Of a stretch of 64,000 bases of DNA, positions 39,000 to 47,721 are shown piece after piece. This stretch comes from an uncultured Lachnospira sp. (GTDB lineage Bacteria > Bacillota > Clostridia > Lachnospirales > Lachnospiraceae), in assembly GCA_944381165.1 (NCBI GenBank), contig CALWKC010000007.1, positions 29,656 through 93,655 on the forward strand, written 5' to 3'. The notes beneath the pieces were generated by a model. It was not told the origin of the DNA, made no database searches, and was given only the letters and a program-made list of their open reading frames with translations. Both the position numbers and the translations under genes were made by a program. Numbering within the stretch: the stretch's first letter is position 1; the number at the start of each line of letters is the position of its first letter.

Positions 39000-41900
39000 T
39001 TATTTTTCAACGTCTCTCTTTTTTAAAGAAACATGTCTTGAAGCCAAGACAAATGCTGCTCCGAGAACTGCAACACACATTACAACAACAAGAGGAATAA
39101 TTACTCTCATTGCAGTATCACCTGTATCAGGTGTATTTACGCCTGTATTGCTGTCATCTCCAGGCTGCTGTGTATCCTGATTTGAGTCATCCGGATTGCT
39201 TGGTGTTTCAGGCTTTGAATCGTCCGGATTTTCTGGTGTTTCAGGATTTTCCGGTGTTTCAGGATTTTCCGGTGTAGGCTCCGGCTCATCTGTGCCAGGT
39301 CTTTCTGACTTAGCCTCGTCACTTGTCACATCAAGTCTTGCACCTGTGTCAGAAGGAGCATCTGCCTTTAACTCCAGCAAACTGTGCATGTTAATTGTTC
39401 CGTCTTCATTTCTTGTAGGAAGAACTGATGTGTCAACACTCACAAACCAGTCTTCTGTTGCCTGTACACCCTGATTGTTATAAGATGCACTGCCGTCATA
39501 AATATAGTTGTCAGCACTGTGAAGTGCAAACGGTATAAGGTCTTCAAGCGTTGTATTCTTACTGTTGTTAAGAGAAATCAAGCCGCTTACAACCCATTCT
39601 TTTCTGTTAGATTCCTTTGTATTTAATCCAACATTATAAGCACTGTTGTCTATTGAATTATTGAATGAAGTACAGTCTATTATCTGAATGTCAGGACAGC
39701 TGTTGCTCGTAATTCCCTTGCCGTGGTTGTTAAAGGTAATACTGTTCTTAAGAACGTGTCCTCCCTTAAGGTAACCGCCGCCGAGCTTAAAGCCGTTGCC
39801 CTCGCCGTATACATAATCCGGATCTGTTATGTCATCTGTTGTAAGCCAGCCGTTATTGTATGCAACACAGTTTTCTATTGTAACTGCACCGATTTCACCG
39901 CTTATTGACTTAGCATATAAATCCCAGCCGTCATCAATATTGTTGTGAGCAATACAGCCATAGAACTTATTTCCGTTTCCGCATGTAAGCTTGGCAGCAA
40001 ATCCGTCTGCATCATTTCTTCCTGCGTCACAGTTGTCGAATGACTCACAGTTCTTTATAAGGTTATCAGTTGGCCACAGCTTGTACTGAATACCTGTAAA
40101 GTTATCAGCACTTCCTGAACGGCTTATCTGAATACCTGAATTGCCTGAATGTTCAACCGTACACATCTCAACGATATTGTTATTTCCGCTTATCTGGATA
40201 CCTACGCCTGAAGCATCCTTTACATACATTCCGTAGATATGCCAGTAATCACCTATCAAATTAATTCCGGCACCGCTGAAGATAACTTCACCTGTTGTCT
40301 CTGCAACCATTGTAATCATCTTGTCCGCTGTACCGCTGACACTTCTCTGAATTGTAGCGCCGCCTGTGTATGTACCATTCTTTAAGAGAATAGTCTGTCC
40401 AGGCTGAGCATACTGAACAGCTGTGCTTATATTTAAAGGCTTAGCCTCTGTTCCGTCGCCGTCGGCTGTTCCATCAGGAGCTACAACAATAGTTCCGTTC
40501 TCACTTCCGTATGTGCTGCGCTTTACTGTTGTTGAGCCGCTTATTGGCTCCGTAGATGTAACATTGTCTGCGGCATCAGGAACAAAAGTATAATTAATTT
40601 CATTTGAGCCCAAATTAACAGAAACATTTACTCTTGCAGCCTCGCCGGCAATAAGCTGCATATTCTCAGCTTCAACCCCTTCAGGACCTGTTACGGTAAG
40701 CTTGCCTGCGCAGTTAGGAACAAATATAAATTCATACTCTGCCGCGCCTACCGTGCCTGATGAATATACTCTGCCTTCTGGTGTAATCATATCATCGCCT
40801 GACTCAGATGATGTGATGCCGTTGCTTGCCGATTTCTCAAAAGTAATATTGCTTACATTTACTCCGACCTTACGGCTTACGATTACGCCTACAACAATAG
40901 TTCCGTCCTCCTGAACAGAAGTAAATGAATTATCTGAAAGGCTCTGCTCTACACCGTTGCAGGTAGCTTTATATCCGTCGTCTGTCTTCTCCAGTGAGAA
41001 TTCATATTCTGTTCCAACATCGAAAGAAGTCTTCTGACCGCTGAAATTAGAGTTCGTAACTGTTCTCTCAGCACCGTCATTATTAGATGTATCAGCCGAT
41101 GTATAGCCTGTAACCGTTCTCATAACAGGTGCGGAAGACTTACTGCTGAACATCATTGATGATGTATAGTTGAAATACTTGTGCACATAATCAGGATTTC
41201 CCCAGTTGTTGATACCGAGCGTATCTGCAGCAACAATACCGAAACCTGTCTGATTATCAGGTGTCCCTGCGCTAGTATTATCTGTAATTGTAAACTTAGC
41301 ACTCAGTTTAAAGTTTTCTGTGTCAGGGTCAATCTTTGTGTAGTAGATTGAAAATCCGTCCTCGTCATCGGAAATCTTACCGCTTGACTGAGCTGCCATG
41401 TCAATAGTTCCGTTTGTGTTAGAAATATCTACTGCTTCAACATTGTTAGTCTTGCTTGCTGTTGCATCTGCTGAACTCAAGTGATATTCGGTAACAGTTC
41501 CTCCATCTGCTGTTATTACGGCATCTGTTGCCTGAGCCGAACCTACGGTTGCCACATACCACTTCTGGTCTGCATCTGCTGTCACTTCAACAGTAGCTGT
41601 TGCATTAGCAACAAAATTATCGCTGCTTCTTGTGGCCTCAATCTTAAATTCATAGCTCTTTCCTGCCGTAAGCCCTGTCACTGTATAGTCAGCCTGATCT
41701 CCCGAAAGATTGTCAGCCGCATATGTAAATTCAGCGTCGCTTCCGGCTTCTCTGTAGCTTACCGCATACTTGTCAGCGTCCTCAAGATTTACCCAGTCTA
41801 AGTATACGCTTCCGTTACCCTTGTTCTGAGCCCATGTGATAACAGGCTTTTTAACTGCAAGAGTATAATCATTATATTCATACACTTCACTTGTCTTATC

Positions 41901-43727
41901 AGGGAAACCTGTTCTCTGCGCAACTGCAACAAATGTATAATCTCCTGACCAAAGCGGTACAAATTCAGCCGTATCCTTCTGTGCCTTGAAGGTCTGCGTT
42001 GCAACCTCATAACCGCTTTCAAGCATTGTAACTCTTACAACTTCTGCGCCGTTCACAGCATCAATAACGGCATTGAAATTAACGACAAAGTTTCCTTCAT
42101 CATTTAATGCAACTGAATTAATAACAGGCGCTGCAACTGTATCCCAGTCAACCGCCGTCTCTTCCTCAGCAGGGTCATATTCAACTACGATTTCATAAAT
42201 ATCCGCGCCGCTCTCGCCGCCGATATAATATTCACCCGGCTTAAGATTCTCTATTGTATACTTATCGATAGCATCTGTCACTCCAAAAGTCCCTATAGCT
42301 GTCGTCCGGCTGTCGCCGACAGCAGAGTAAACCAGCGACTTGCCCTCAGCGCTTTCGCCCTTAGCGGCAGCTATAATTGTAACCTTAGCTGTTTTTTCTA
42401 CATTAATTTTAATCGCAGCTTTTCCTGTGCTTCCGTCAAATGCACTGTTGAGCTGTACCTTCTGGCTGTATGTGCTTCCGTTGTACTCGGCTGCCTTATC
42501 AAGCTTTACAAGAAAATTTTTACTTTTTGTACCAGTGATTGTATAATAGTTGTCCGTTCCAACCGCTGTATCAGCAGTATAACCATATTTATTTTTTGTG
42601 TCTGTTTCCGTCAAACCTGAAGAATCCAAATCATTGGCATTCATTGTATATTTTTCAATATACTTAACGCTGAGCTTAAATATATCAAGACCGTTCTGAG
42701 CGCCAAACTTATATGTACCTGCCGGAAGCTCAATTACATACTCCGTAGCTGTGCCGACTTCAAACTTTGCGTCAGACAGCTCAACCGCAGCGCCTCCGTC
42801 CTTAGAATACTTAAGGGTAGGTACAGACCCGCCTTTCTGCGCGCCTACGAGAGTTAATCTGAAATCCTGCTCCGCTGTAAACTCCACTGTTGCCTTACCT
42901 GTGTTGAAATCAGCGTTTCCGTCAAGTCTGAGCGATGTTGTAAGCGTCTCGTTTCCATACGCAACAGACTGTCCCGAAATAAGCTGTATTTTGGTATCTT
43001 CATCATCTATTTTCTTCACATTGAAAAATCCACCAAGCGTTGAATCAGCTATCAATGTAGGCTTATCCGCATCAGTAAATAATGAAGCGTCAATAGTATC
43101 GCCCTCAACTGAATATTCAGGAAGAAGTGTCTGAACCTCAACATAGAGAATATTTCCGCCGTTGTCACCGCCAATCCAGTACTTTCCTGCTTCCTCAAGC
43201 GTGAACTCAATTCTGTTTACAACGCTTTTGTCATTTTCCATCTCAATGGAAATCTTGTCTCCGCCTTCCTTTGCATACTGGAAAGAATGCTTATCCTTGA
43301 CTGATTTTACCGCGTCATAGACAATAACCTTTACAGGCGAAGAAATCTCAAAGCTCATACCGGCTTTACCTGTTGATGACTTAAGCTCTCCGCCGAGCTG
43401 AAGAGCCTGAGTATACTCGCCCATATCGCATGAGAGAGCGCCGTCCGACAACGCTACCCATAAATTCTTTCCATCGACTCCACTGACTGTAAAGAAATCA
43501 TCAGTTCCAACCTTTGTATCTTCTGTAATGAAAGCTTTTCCATCCTTGTCAAAACTTGGGCTGTAATCAGACGCATCAAAAACATATGCTTTCTTGTCCG
43601 ACACAGTCCCGTCCGTACCAGTTGTCTCGGCATTTACAACTGAAAGCGAACTTGTTGGAAAAGTACTAATTACCATAAGCAATGCCGCAAAAATCGCCAT
43701 TACTCTTTGCCGTAATTTTCTTTTCAT
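39000..43727 (-). CDS. Giant surface-anchored pectate lyase, family PL9
   Basis: The 1575-residue protein starts with a signal peptide (MKRKLRQRVMAIFAALLMVI to NAET). Then come three related beta-rich repeats of about 150 residues (about 38-510), two fibronectin III-like domains (about 515-725), a module shared with the acetylesterase at 14015 (about 735-985), an Ig-like region, and a PL9 parallel beta-helix (about 1085-1450). The PL9 core holds GRNDADGFAAKLTCGNG, with the presumed catalytic Lys and Ca2+ Asp residues, and HNNIDDGWDLYAKS. A Pro/Glu-rich linker leads to TPDTGD, a membrane helix and a basic tail, a sortase-type anchor. It cleaves de-esterified homogalacturonan at the cell surface. 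GGAGG six bases upstream sets the start. Confidence 0.93.
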   Translation of the reverse strand: MKRKLRQRVMAIFAALLMVISTFPTSSLSVVNAETTGTDGTVSDKKAYVFDASDYSPSFDKDGKAFITEDTKVGTDDFFTVSGVDGKNLWVALSDGALSCDMGEYTQALQLGGELKSSTGKAGMSFEISSPVKVIVYDAVKSVKDKHSFQYAKEGGDKISIEMENDKSVVNRIEFTLEEAGKYWIGGDNGGNILYVEVQTLLPEYSVEGDTIDASLFTDADKPTLIADSTLGGFFNVKKIDDEDTKIQLISGQSVAYGNETLTTSLRLDGNADFNTGKATVEFTAEQDFRLTLVGAQKGGSVPTLKYSKDGGAAVELSDAKFEVGTATEYVIELPAGTYKFGAQNGLDIFKLSVKYIEKYTMNANDLDSSGLTETDTKNKYGYTADTAVGTDNYYTITGTKSKNFLVKLDKAAEYNGSTYSQKVQLNSAFDGSTGKAAIKINVEKTAKVTIIAAAKGESAEGKSLVYSAVGDSRTTAIGTFGVTDAIDKYTIENLKPGEYYIGGESGADIYEIVVEYDPAEEETAVDWDTVAAPVINSVALNDEGNFVVNFNAVIDAVNGAEVVRVTMLESGYEVATQTFKAQKDTAEFVPLWSGDYTFVAVAQRTGFPDKTSEVYEYNDYTLAVKKPVITWAQNKGNGSVYLDWVNLEDADKYAVSYREAGSDAEFTYAADNLSGDQADYTVTGLTAGKSYEFKIEATRSSDNFVANATATVEVTADADQKWYVATVGSAQATDAVITADGGTVTEYHLSSADATASKTNNVEAVDISNTNGTIDMAAQSSGKISDDEDGFSIYYTKIDPDTENFKLSAKFTITDNTSAGTPDNQTGFGIVAADTLGINNWGNPDYVHKYFNYTSSMMFSSKSSAPVMRTVTGYTSADTSNNDGAERTVTNSNFSGQKTSFDVGTEYEFSLEKTDDGYKATCNGVEQSLSDNSFTSVQEDGTIVVGVIVSRKVGVNVSNITFEKSASNGITSSESGDDMITPEGRVYSSGTVGAAEYEFIFVPNCAGKLTVTGPEGVEAENMQLIAGEAARVNVSVNLGSNEINYTFVPDAADNVTSTEPISGSTTVKRSTYGSENGTIVVAPDGTADGDGTEAKPLNISTAVQYAQPGQTILLKNGTYTGGATIQRSVSGTADKMITMVAETTGEVIFSGAGINLIGDYWHIYGMYVKDASGVGIQISGNNNIVEMCTVEHSGNSGIQISRSGSADNFTGIQYKLWPTDNLIKNCESFDNCDAGRNDADGFAAKLTCGNGNKFYGCIAHNNIDDGWDLYAKSISGEIGAVTIENCVAYNNGWLTTDDITDPDYVYGEGNGFKLGGGYLKGGHVLKNSITFNNHGKGITSNSCPDIQIIDCTSFNNSIDNSAYNVGLNTKESNRKEWVVSGLISLNNSKNTTLEDLIPFALHSADNYIYDGSASYNNQGVQATEDWFVSVDTSVLPTRNEDGTINMHSLLELKADAPSDTGARLDVTSDEAKSERPGTDEPEPTPENPETPENPETPENPDDSKPETPSNPDDSNQDTQQPGDDSNTGVNTPDTGDTAMRVIIPLVVVMCVAVLGAAFVLASRHVSLKKRDVEK
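39226..39279 (-). repeat. 18-bp tandem repeat in the pectate lyase linker
   Basis: Three head-to-tail 18-bp units (GGATTTTCCGGTGTTTCA with few changes) encode PENPET repeats in the wall-spanning linker. Copy number could vary between strains. Confidence 0.85.
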
Positions 43728-44046
43728 AAATATCCTCCTACTTAAATTTGATAATTTATATTCCCAAACAACGCACATATCACACGCGTATAATAATCAT
43801 CTTTTTTACAATTATTATATTTCTGTGTTATTTTTTTTAGGAATATTGTAATTTTTATATTACCATATCGCTTCCGGCAAAACCACCTCTTTTTTGATAT
43901 TTACACAAGGCATACTACTGTTTTTTTGTCATTTTAGTACATTTTAGACAAAAATTCTTCAAAATGATAAGATTTATAAAAGTTATTGTTTTATGCCCGT
44001 CAATAATTTACACAAACAAAATTCTTAATTTTCAGAAGAACACATG
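43728..44046. other. AT-rich gap upstream of the pectate lyase gene
   Basis: No gene or RNA is supported in these 319 bp. The half next to the lyase must carry its promoter; a minus-strand TATAAT occurs near 43815, but no convincing -35 box at standard spacing was found. Confidence 0.4.
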
Positions 44047-44823
44047 TTATGACCTGCATAAGACAAACACAAACTTACTGATATCAGAAAGCTCTTCTCT
44101 GTATCTGAAATTCATAACGTCAAAATTCTTAATTTGTTCAATATCCTCAATACAATTTTCTGCCATAAACCTGACCATTTCACCTCTCGCCATTTTTGCG
44201 AGAGTCCCCTTAGATTTGAGCCCGCTGTCTGTCTCCTCAAGAAAATCAACCGTTATAATCCTGTCGCACGGCTTAATATACGGCTCTATGGTCTTAAAAT
44301 ATTCTTTTGAGGCGAGATTAATAATTATGTTCCCTCCGCACATTTTTTCGGAGCCGCCGCGGCTTTTTGTGAGACTGTCATACAGCCTGCTGCCCCAAAA
44401 TTCATACAAATCTTTTTTGCCGTCCACCCCCAGTTTAGCCTGCATCTCAAGCCTGTACGGCACAACTCCGTCAAACGGCTTTAAAATGCCGTAAAACCCC
44501 GACAAAATACGAAGATGTCTCTGTATATATTCCAGCGCACGCTCCGTAAACACACGTGGAGCCATATGCTGATACTGTAATCCCTCATAGGAAAATACCG
44601 CAGGAGTAAGCCCGCTGCACAGATTCATATTTTTAAATCTCTCATAGTTAAGTTCAGCCAGCTTATCGTTGCATTTCCATAATCTTTTTGACTCATCTAA
44701 AGAAAGACGCTGTACCGCCTGCATGACAACCACTGTCTCGCTTAAATATTCAGGCAGTCCCTTTGCGTCAAACGAATCGGTGTCGACATTCATCTTTTTT
44801 GCCGGTGAAATAATAATCTTCAT
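44047..44823 (-). CDS. yaaA: YaaA-family peroxide stress protein
   Basis: The 258-residue protein starts MKIIISPAKKMNVDTDSF and contains LSGFYGILKPFDGVVPYRLEM, the two best signatures of YaaA/DUF328. In E. coli YaaA lowers free intracellular iron and limits oxidative DNA damage. Its start lies next to the stop of the peroxiredoxin gene, with the GGAG site inside that gene's last codons, so the two are coupled and form a peroxide-defence unit. Confidence 0.95.
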   Translation of the reverse strand: MKIIISPAKKMNVDTDSFDAKGLPEYLSETVVVMQAVQRLSLDESKRLWKCNDKLAELNYERFKNMNLCSGLTPAVFSYEGLQYQHMAPRVFTERALEYIQRHLRILSGFYGILKPFDGVVPYRLEMQAKLGVDGKKDLYEFWGSRLYDSLTKSRGGSEKMCGGNIIINLASKEYFKTIEPYIKPCDRIITVDFLEETDSGLKSKGTLAKMARGEMVRFMAENCIEDIEQIKNFDVMNFRYREELSDISKFVFVLCRS

Positions 44824-45276
44824 TTATAATTCTCCAAGCATCTGAGCAGGATTATCAGCAGCCTTGACAGCGCCGAAAGCCTTCTCAATTATGCCCTCTT
44901 CGTTGATTAAATAAGTAGTCCTGACAACTCCCATGCTGACCTTTCCCGCTGTTTTCTTTTCCTTCCACACATCATATGCCTTTATACAGGTAAGCTCTGT
45001 GTCTGACAATAAAGTAAACGGAAGTCCGTATTTTTCCTCAAATTTTTTGTGTGAAGCCGCCGAATCCCTGCTTACACCGATAACCACGGCATCCTTCTCC
45101 AAAAACTGCGGATACAGTTCTTTAAACCCGCATGCCTGTTTGGTACAGCCTGCGGTATTGTCCTTAGGATAAAAATACAATATAACCTTCTTTCCTCTGT
45201 ACTCCTCAAGCGTGTGCATTTCTCCGTTCTGGTCCGGCAATTCAAATCCCGGAGCCCTCATTCCAACTTCCAGCAT
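44824..45276 (-). CDS. bcp: Bcp-type peroxiredoxin (thiol peroxidase)
   Basis: The 150-residue protein has the peroxidatic Cys in PKDNTAGCTKQACGF with the resolving Cys five residues later, and the upstream VILYFYPKD strand of the AhpC/TSA fold. It reduces H2O2 and organic peroxides with thioredoxin in the cytoplasm. GGAG precedes the ATG. It is followed at once by yaaA. Confidence 0.95.
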   Translation of the reverse strand: MLEVGMRAPGFELPDQNGEMHTLEEYRGKKVILYFYPKDNTAGCTKQACGFKELYPQFLEKDAVVIGVSRDSAASHKKFEEKYGLPFTLLSDTELTCIKAYDVWKEKKTAGKVSMGVVRTTYLINEEGIIEKAFGAVKAADNPAQMLGEL

Positions 45277-45360
45277 ATAATTATTCTCCTTTCATCAGAT
45301 GCTTATTCAATCGGCTTCCTCCGTGGAAAAGCCCCATTTCCTCCCACAAAAATCATAAGT

Positions 45361-46245
45361 TCAAAAAATCTCTTCGGCATTCTCAGGCAGCCTTTTAACA
45401 TGCTCAAGAAAGCCTCTCGCCGCAGCCGCCTCATCTCTGTTATATGTATATCCAAGCTCCTCTGCAACAAAAAGCGCCGTTTTTTCAAACAAATCGCACA
45501 TCTTTAAAACTGCACTCCATGCACCCGATATATCTCCTGCGAAAAATGTATCTAAATACTGGCGGTATTCATTCCCGTCAAGCCATTTATACAAATATTT
45601 TGACGACTTTCCCACGCTCACGCAAAAATCGCTGCGTACGCCTGCTTTCCAGCAAAGCATTTTATCAAGCTGTTTTCGCACTACAGCATCAGCCATATCG
45701 TGCACATATAATATCTCGCCTCTCCACAAGCCCTTAGCCAGATTATTGGTGCACCACCAAAATTCATTGCAGCAGAAATCAAACTGTTCTTCACTAGGCT
45801 TTTTCACCCAATAATCCTTATCCGACGACTCAGGAATTTCAGGAAGGACGTTATATTTATCCAATAAAACTTTACACAGACCGTCATCTAAAATATGTTC
45901 CCTTGCATGTGCTACGGACTCAACATGCAAATCAATTCTGCTGCCGTCCTTAAACTGCATCAGCCACCCGTAAAAATTATCCTTGTCATGTTCATAAGAC
46001 GAAGCTTCTTCAGGAAATTCATCGGGATACTGCATATATAAAATTTCCCCGAACTTCTCAATCCAGTTTTTATCGCTGATAAAACTTTGCGTTTCACTGA
46101 CAACATAAACAATATCATAATCCTGAAAAATATCTTTTGGAACATTCGGATTAGTCCGTGAGCCATTCATATACAAAGCGGCAATTCTGTCATCGCTGTC
46201 TGCGATATTTAAAAACAGTTCAAACATCTCTTTTTCACTTCTCAT
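45361..46245 (-). CDS. ANT(6)-like aminoglycoside 6-adenylyltransferase
   Basis: The 294-residue protein starts MRSEKEMFELFLNIADSD and has the nucleotidyltransferase core YMNGSRTNPNVPKDIFQDYD with the GS and DxD catalytic residues, followed by the helical C-terminal half of streptomycin adenylyltransferases. Many chromosomal gut Firmicute homologues occur and not all confer resistance. The ATG is chosen since GAGGAG lies 11 bases upstream. It precedes the bcp-yaaA unit by 84 bp. Confidence 0.88.
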   Translation of the reverse strand: MRSEKEMFELFLNIADSDDRIAALYMNGSRTNPNVPKDIFQDYDIVYVVSETQSFISDKNWIEKFGEILYMQYPDEFPEEASSYEHDKDNFYGWLMQFKDGSRIDLHVESVAHAREHILDDGLCKVLLDKYNVLPEIPESSDKDYWVKKPSEEQFDFCCNEFWWCTNNLAKGLWRGEILYVHDMADAVVRKQLDKMLCWKAGVRSDFCVSVGKSSKYLYKWLDGNEYRQYLDTFFAGDISGAWSAVLKMCDLFEKTALFVAEELGYTYNRDEAAAARGFLEHVKRLPENAEEIF

Positions 46246-46441
46246 CTGAATTTCAGCTCCTCTTTTTATAGCTTTATAATAGCACATTAATTGTATCCTT
46301 TCTATGTTGTTTGTATAAAATTGTTTATATAAATTTCGGACGCTTCATTCCGTTAAGTATTAAAAAGAGTGCCTTATAAACAGATGACTAAACTTAAAAT
46401 GAATGATATAATCTCTATATATTTACCTGAGAGGAACTTAA

Positions 46442-47173
46442 ATGAAAGAAAACAAATATGATAATGAACTGTTTTTCGCTAAATACAGCCAAATGGAGCG
46501 TTCCAGAAAAGGATTACAGGGAGCCGGCGAGTGGTCAGCATTAAAAAAAATTCTTCCGGCTTTTAAAGGGAAAAAGGTTTTAGATTTAGGATGCGGATAT
46601 GGCTGGCATTGTAAATATGCAGCAGACAATGGAGCCGAATATGTGCTCGGAACAGATATATCGCATAAAATGCTTGAAGTCGCCAGACAAAATAATAGTG
46701 ACAAAAATATCGAATATAAATGTATCTCAATGGAAGACCTTATTTTGCCGGCAGATTCATTTGATATTATTTTGAGTTCTTTGGCGTTTCATTATGTAAA
46801 AGACTTTGAGCCATTAGTGGAAAATATTTATAAATGGCTAAAAATAAACGGGGAATTTGTTTTTTCTGCAGAACACCCTGTATTTACTTCATACGGATCG
46901 CAGGACTGGTACTATGACAGTGAGGGAAATATACTGCATTTTCCAGTGGATAATTACTACTATGAAGGAAAACGCGACGCTGTATTTTTAGGTGAACATG
47001 TTACAAAATATCACAGAACACTGACTACATATCTTAATACCCTGATTCAAAAAGGGTTTGAGCTTCAGCACATCATTGAGCCGCAGCCTCCTGAAGAAAT
47101 GATGAATATCGCAGGCATGAAAGATGAAATGCGCCGTCCTATGATGCTGCTTGTTTCATCTGTAAAAAAATAA
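46442..47173 (+). CDS. Class I SAM-dependent methyltransferase
   Basis: The 243-residue protein has the SAM motif I VLDLGCGYGWH, motif II GTDISHKMLEVAR and the post-core FDIILSSLAFHYV of UbiE/Tam-like small-molecule methyltransferases. The acceptor is unknown. A GAGAGGAAC site precedes the ATG and a TATAAT lies near 46412 without a clear -35. An arsenate reductase-like gene follows after 74 bp. Confidence 0.9.
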   Translation: MKENKYDNELFFAKYSQMERSRKGLQGAGEWSALKKILPAFKGKKVLDLGCGYGWHCKYAADNGAEYVLGTDISHKMLEVARQNNSDKNIEYKCISMEDLILPADSFDIILSSLAFHYVKDFEPLVENIYKWLKINGEFVFSAEHPVFTSYGSQDWYYDSEGNILHFPVDNYYYEGKRDAVFLGEHVTKYHRTLTTYLNTLIQKGFELQHIIEPQPPEEMMNIAGMKDEMRRPMMLLVSSVKK

Positions 47174-47247
47174 ATCAATACATGCGCAGATAATAAAACA
47201 GGAAATCCTAACGTTACCTATAACTATATGAAAGGCTGATTTTAAAA

Positions 47248-47652
47248 ATGAATAATAATTTGCCAAAAGTAGCATTCGTCTGCGTGCATAACTCCTGCCG
47301 CAGCCAAATAGCGGAAGCTCTCGGAAAATATCTGGCATCGGATGTATTTGAAAGCTATTCCGCCGGAACTGAGATAAAGCCTCAAATCAATCAGGATGCC
47401 GTTCGTTTAATGAAAGAAAAATATGGGATAGATATGGAAAAGACTCAATATTCTAAGCTTCTGTCGGATATACCGCCTGTTGATGTTGTAATTACAATGG
47501 GCTGTAATGTAAGCTGCCCCAATCTTCCATGCAGGCACAGAGAAGACTGGGGTTTGAGCGACCCTACAGGTAAGGGTGACGAAGAATTTTATAAGGTTAT
47601 CTCAGCTATACATTTAAAAATAGAAGAGCTGGCAAAAAAACTTCATTCTTGA
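47248..47652 (+). CDS. arsC: Arsenate reductase, LMW-phosphatase type
   Basis: The 134-residue protein has the phosphatase P-loop CVHNSCRS (Cys12 to Arg18), the downstream redox pair in TMGCNVSCPNLPC, and the DPTGKGDEEF acid motif. This set is that of thioredoxin-type ArsC, which reduces arsenate to arsenite. No arsB, acr3 or arsR is nearby, so detoxification would need an exporter elsewhere. The methyltransferase gene precedes it, but lacks the cysteines of arsenite methylases. Confidence 0.88.
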   Translation: MNNNLPKVAFVCVHNSCRSQIAEALGKYLASDVFESYSAGTEIKPQINQDAVRLMKEKYGIDMEKTQYSKLLSDIPPVDVVITMGCNVSCPNLPCRHREDWGLSDPTGKGDEEFYKVISAIHLKIEELAKKLHS

Positions 47653-47699
47653 TTAAATAATTTCTAATATTAAGCTTCAATAAAGACAAGCTCCATACA

Positions 47700-47721
47700 G
47701 GGCGGGCATTAATGCCCGCCC
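47700..47721. terminator. 22-bp perfect palindrome over the cyclase stop codon
   Basis: GGGCGGGCATTAATGCCCGCCC is a perfect palindrome, extended by ACAG/CTGT. It contains the TAA stop of the minus-strand cyclase and lies between convergent genes. It has no T run, so intrinsic termination is uncertain. Confidence 0.5.

Noticed and set aside
39226-39279. Short CRISPR-like repeat
   Set aside because: Units are contiguous without spacers, in frame, and encode a Pro-rich linker.
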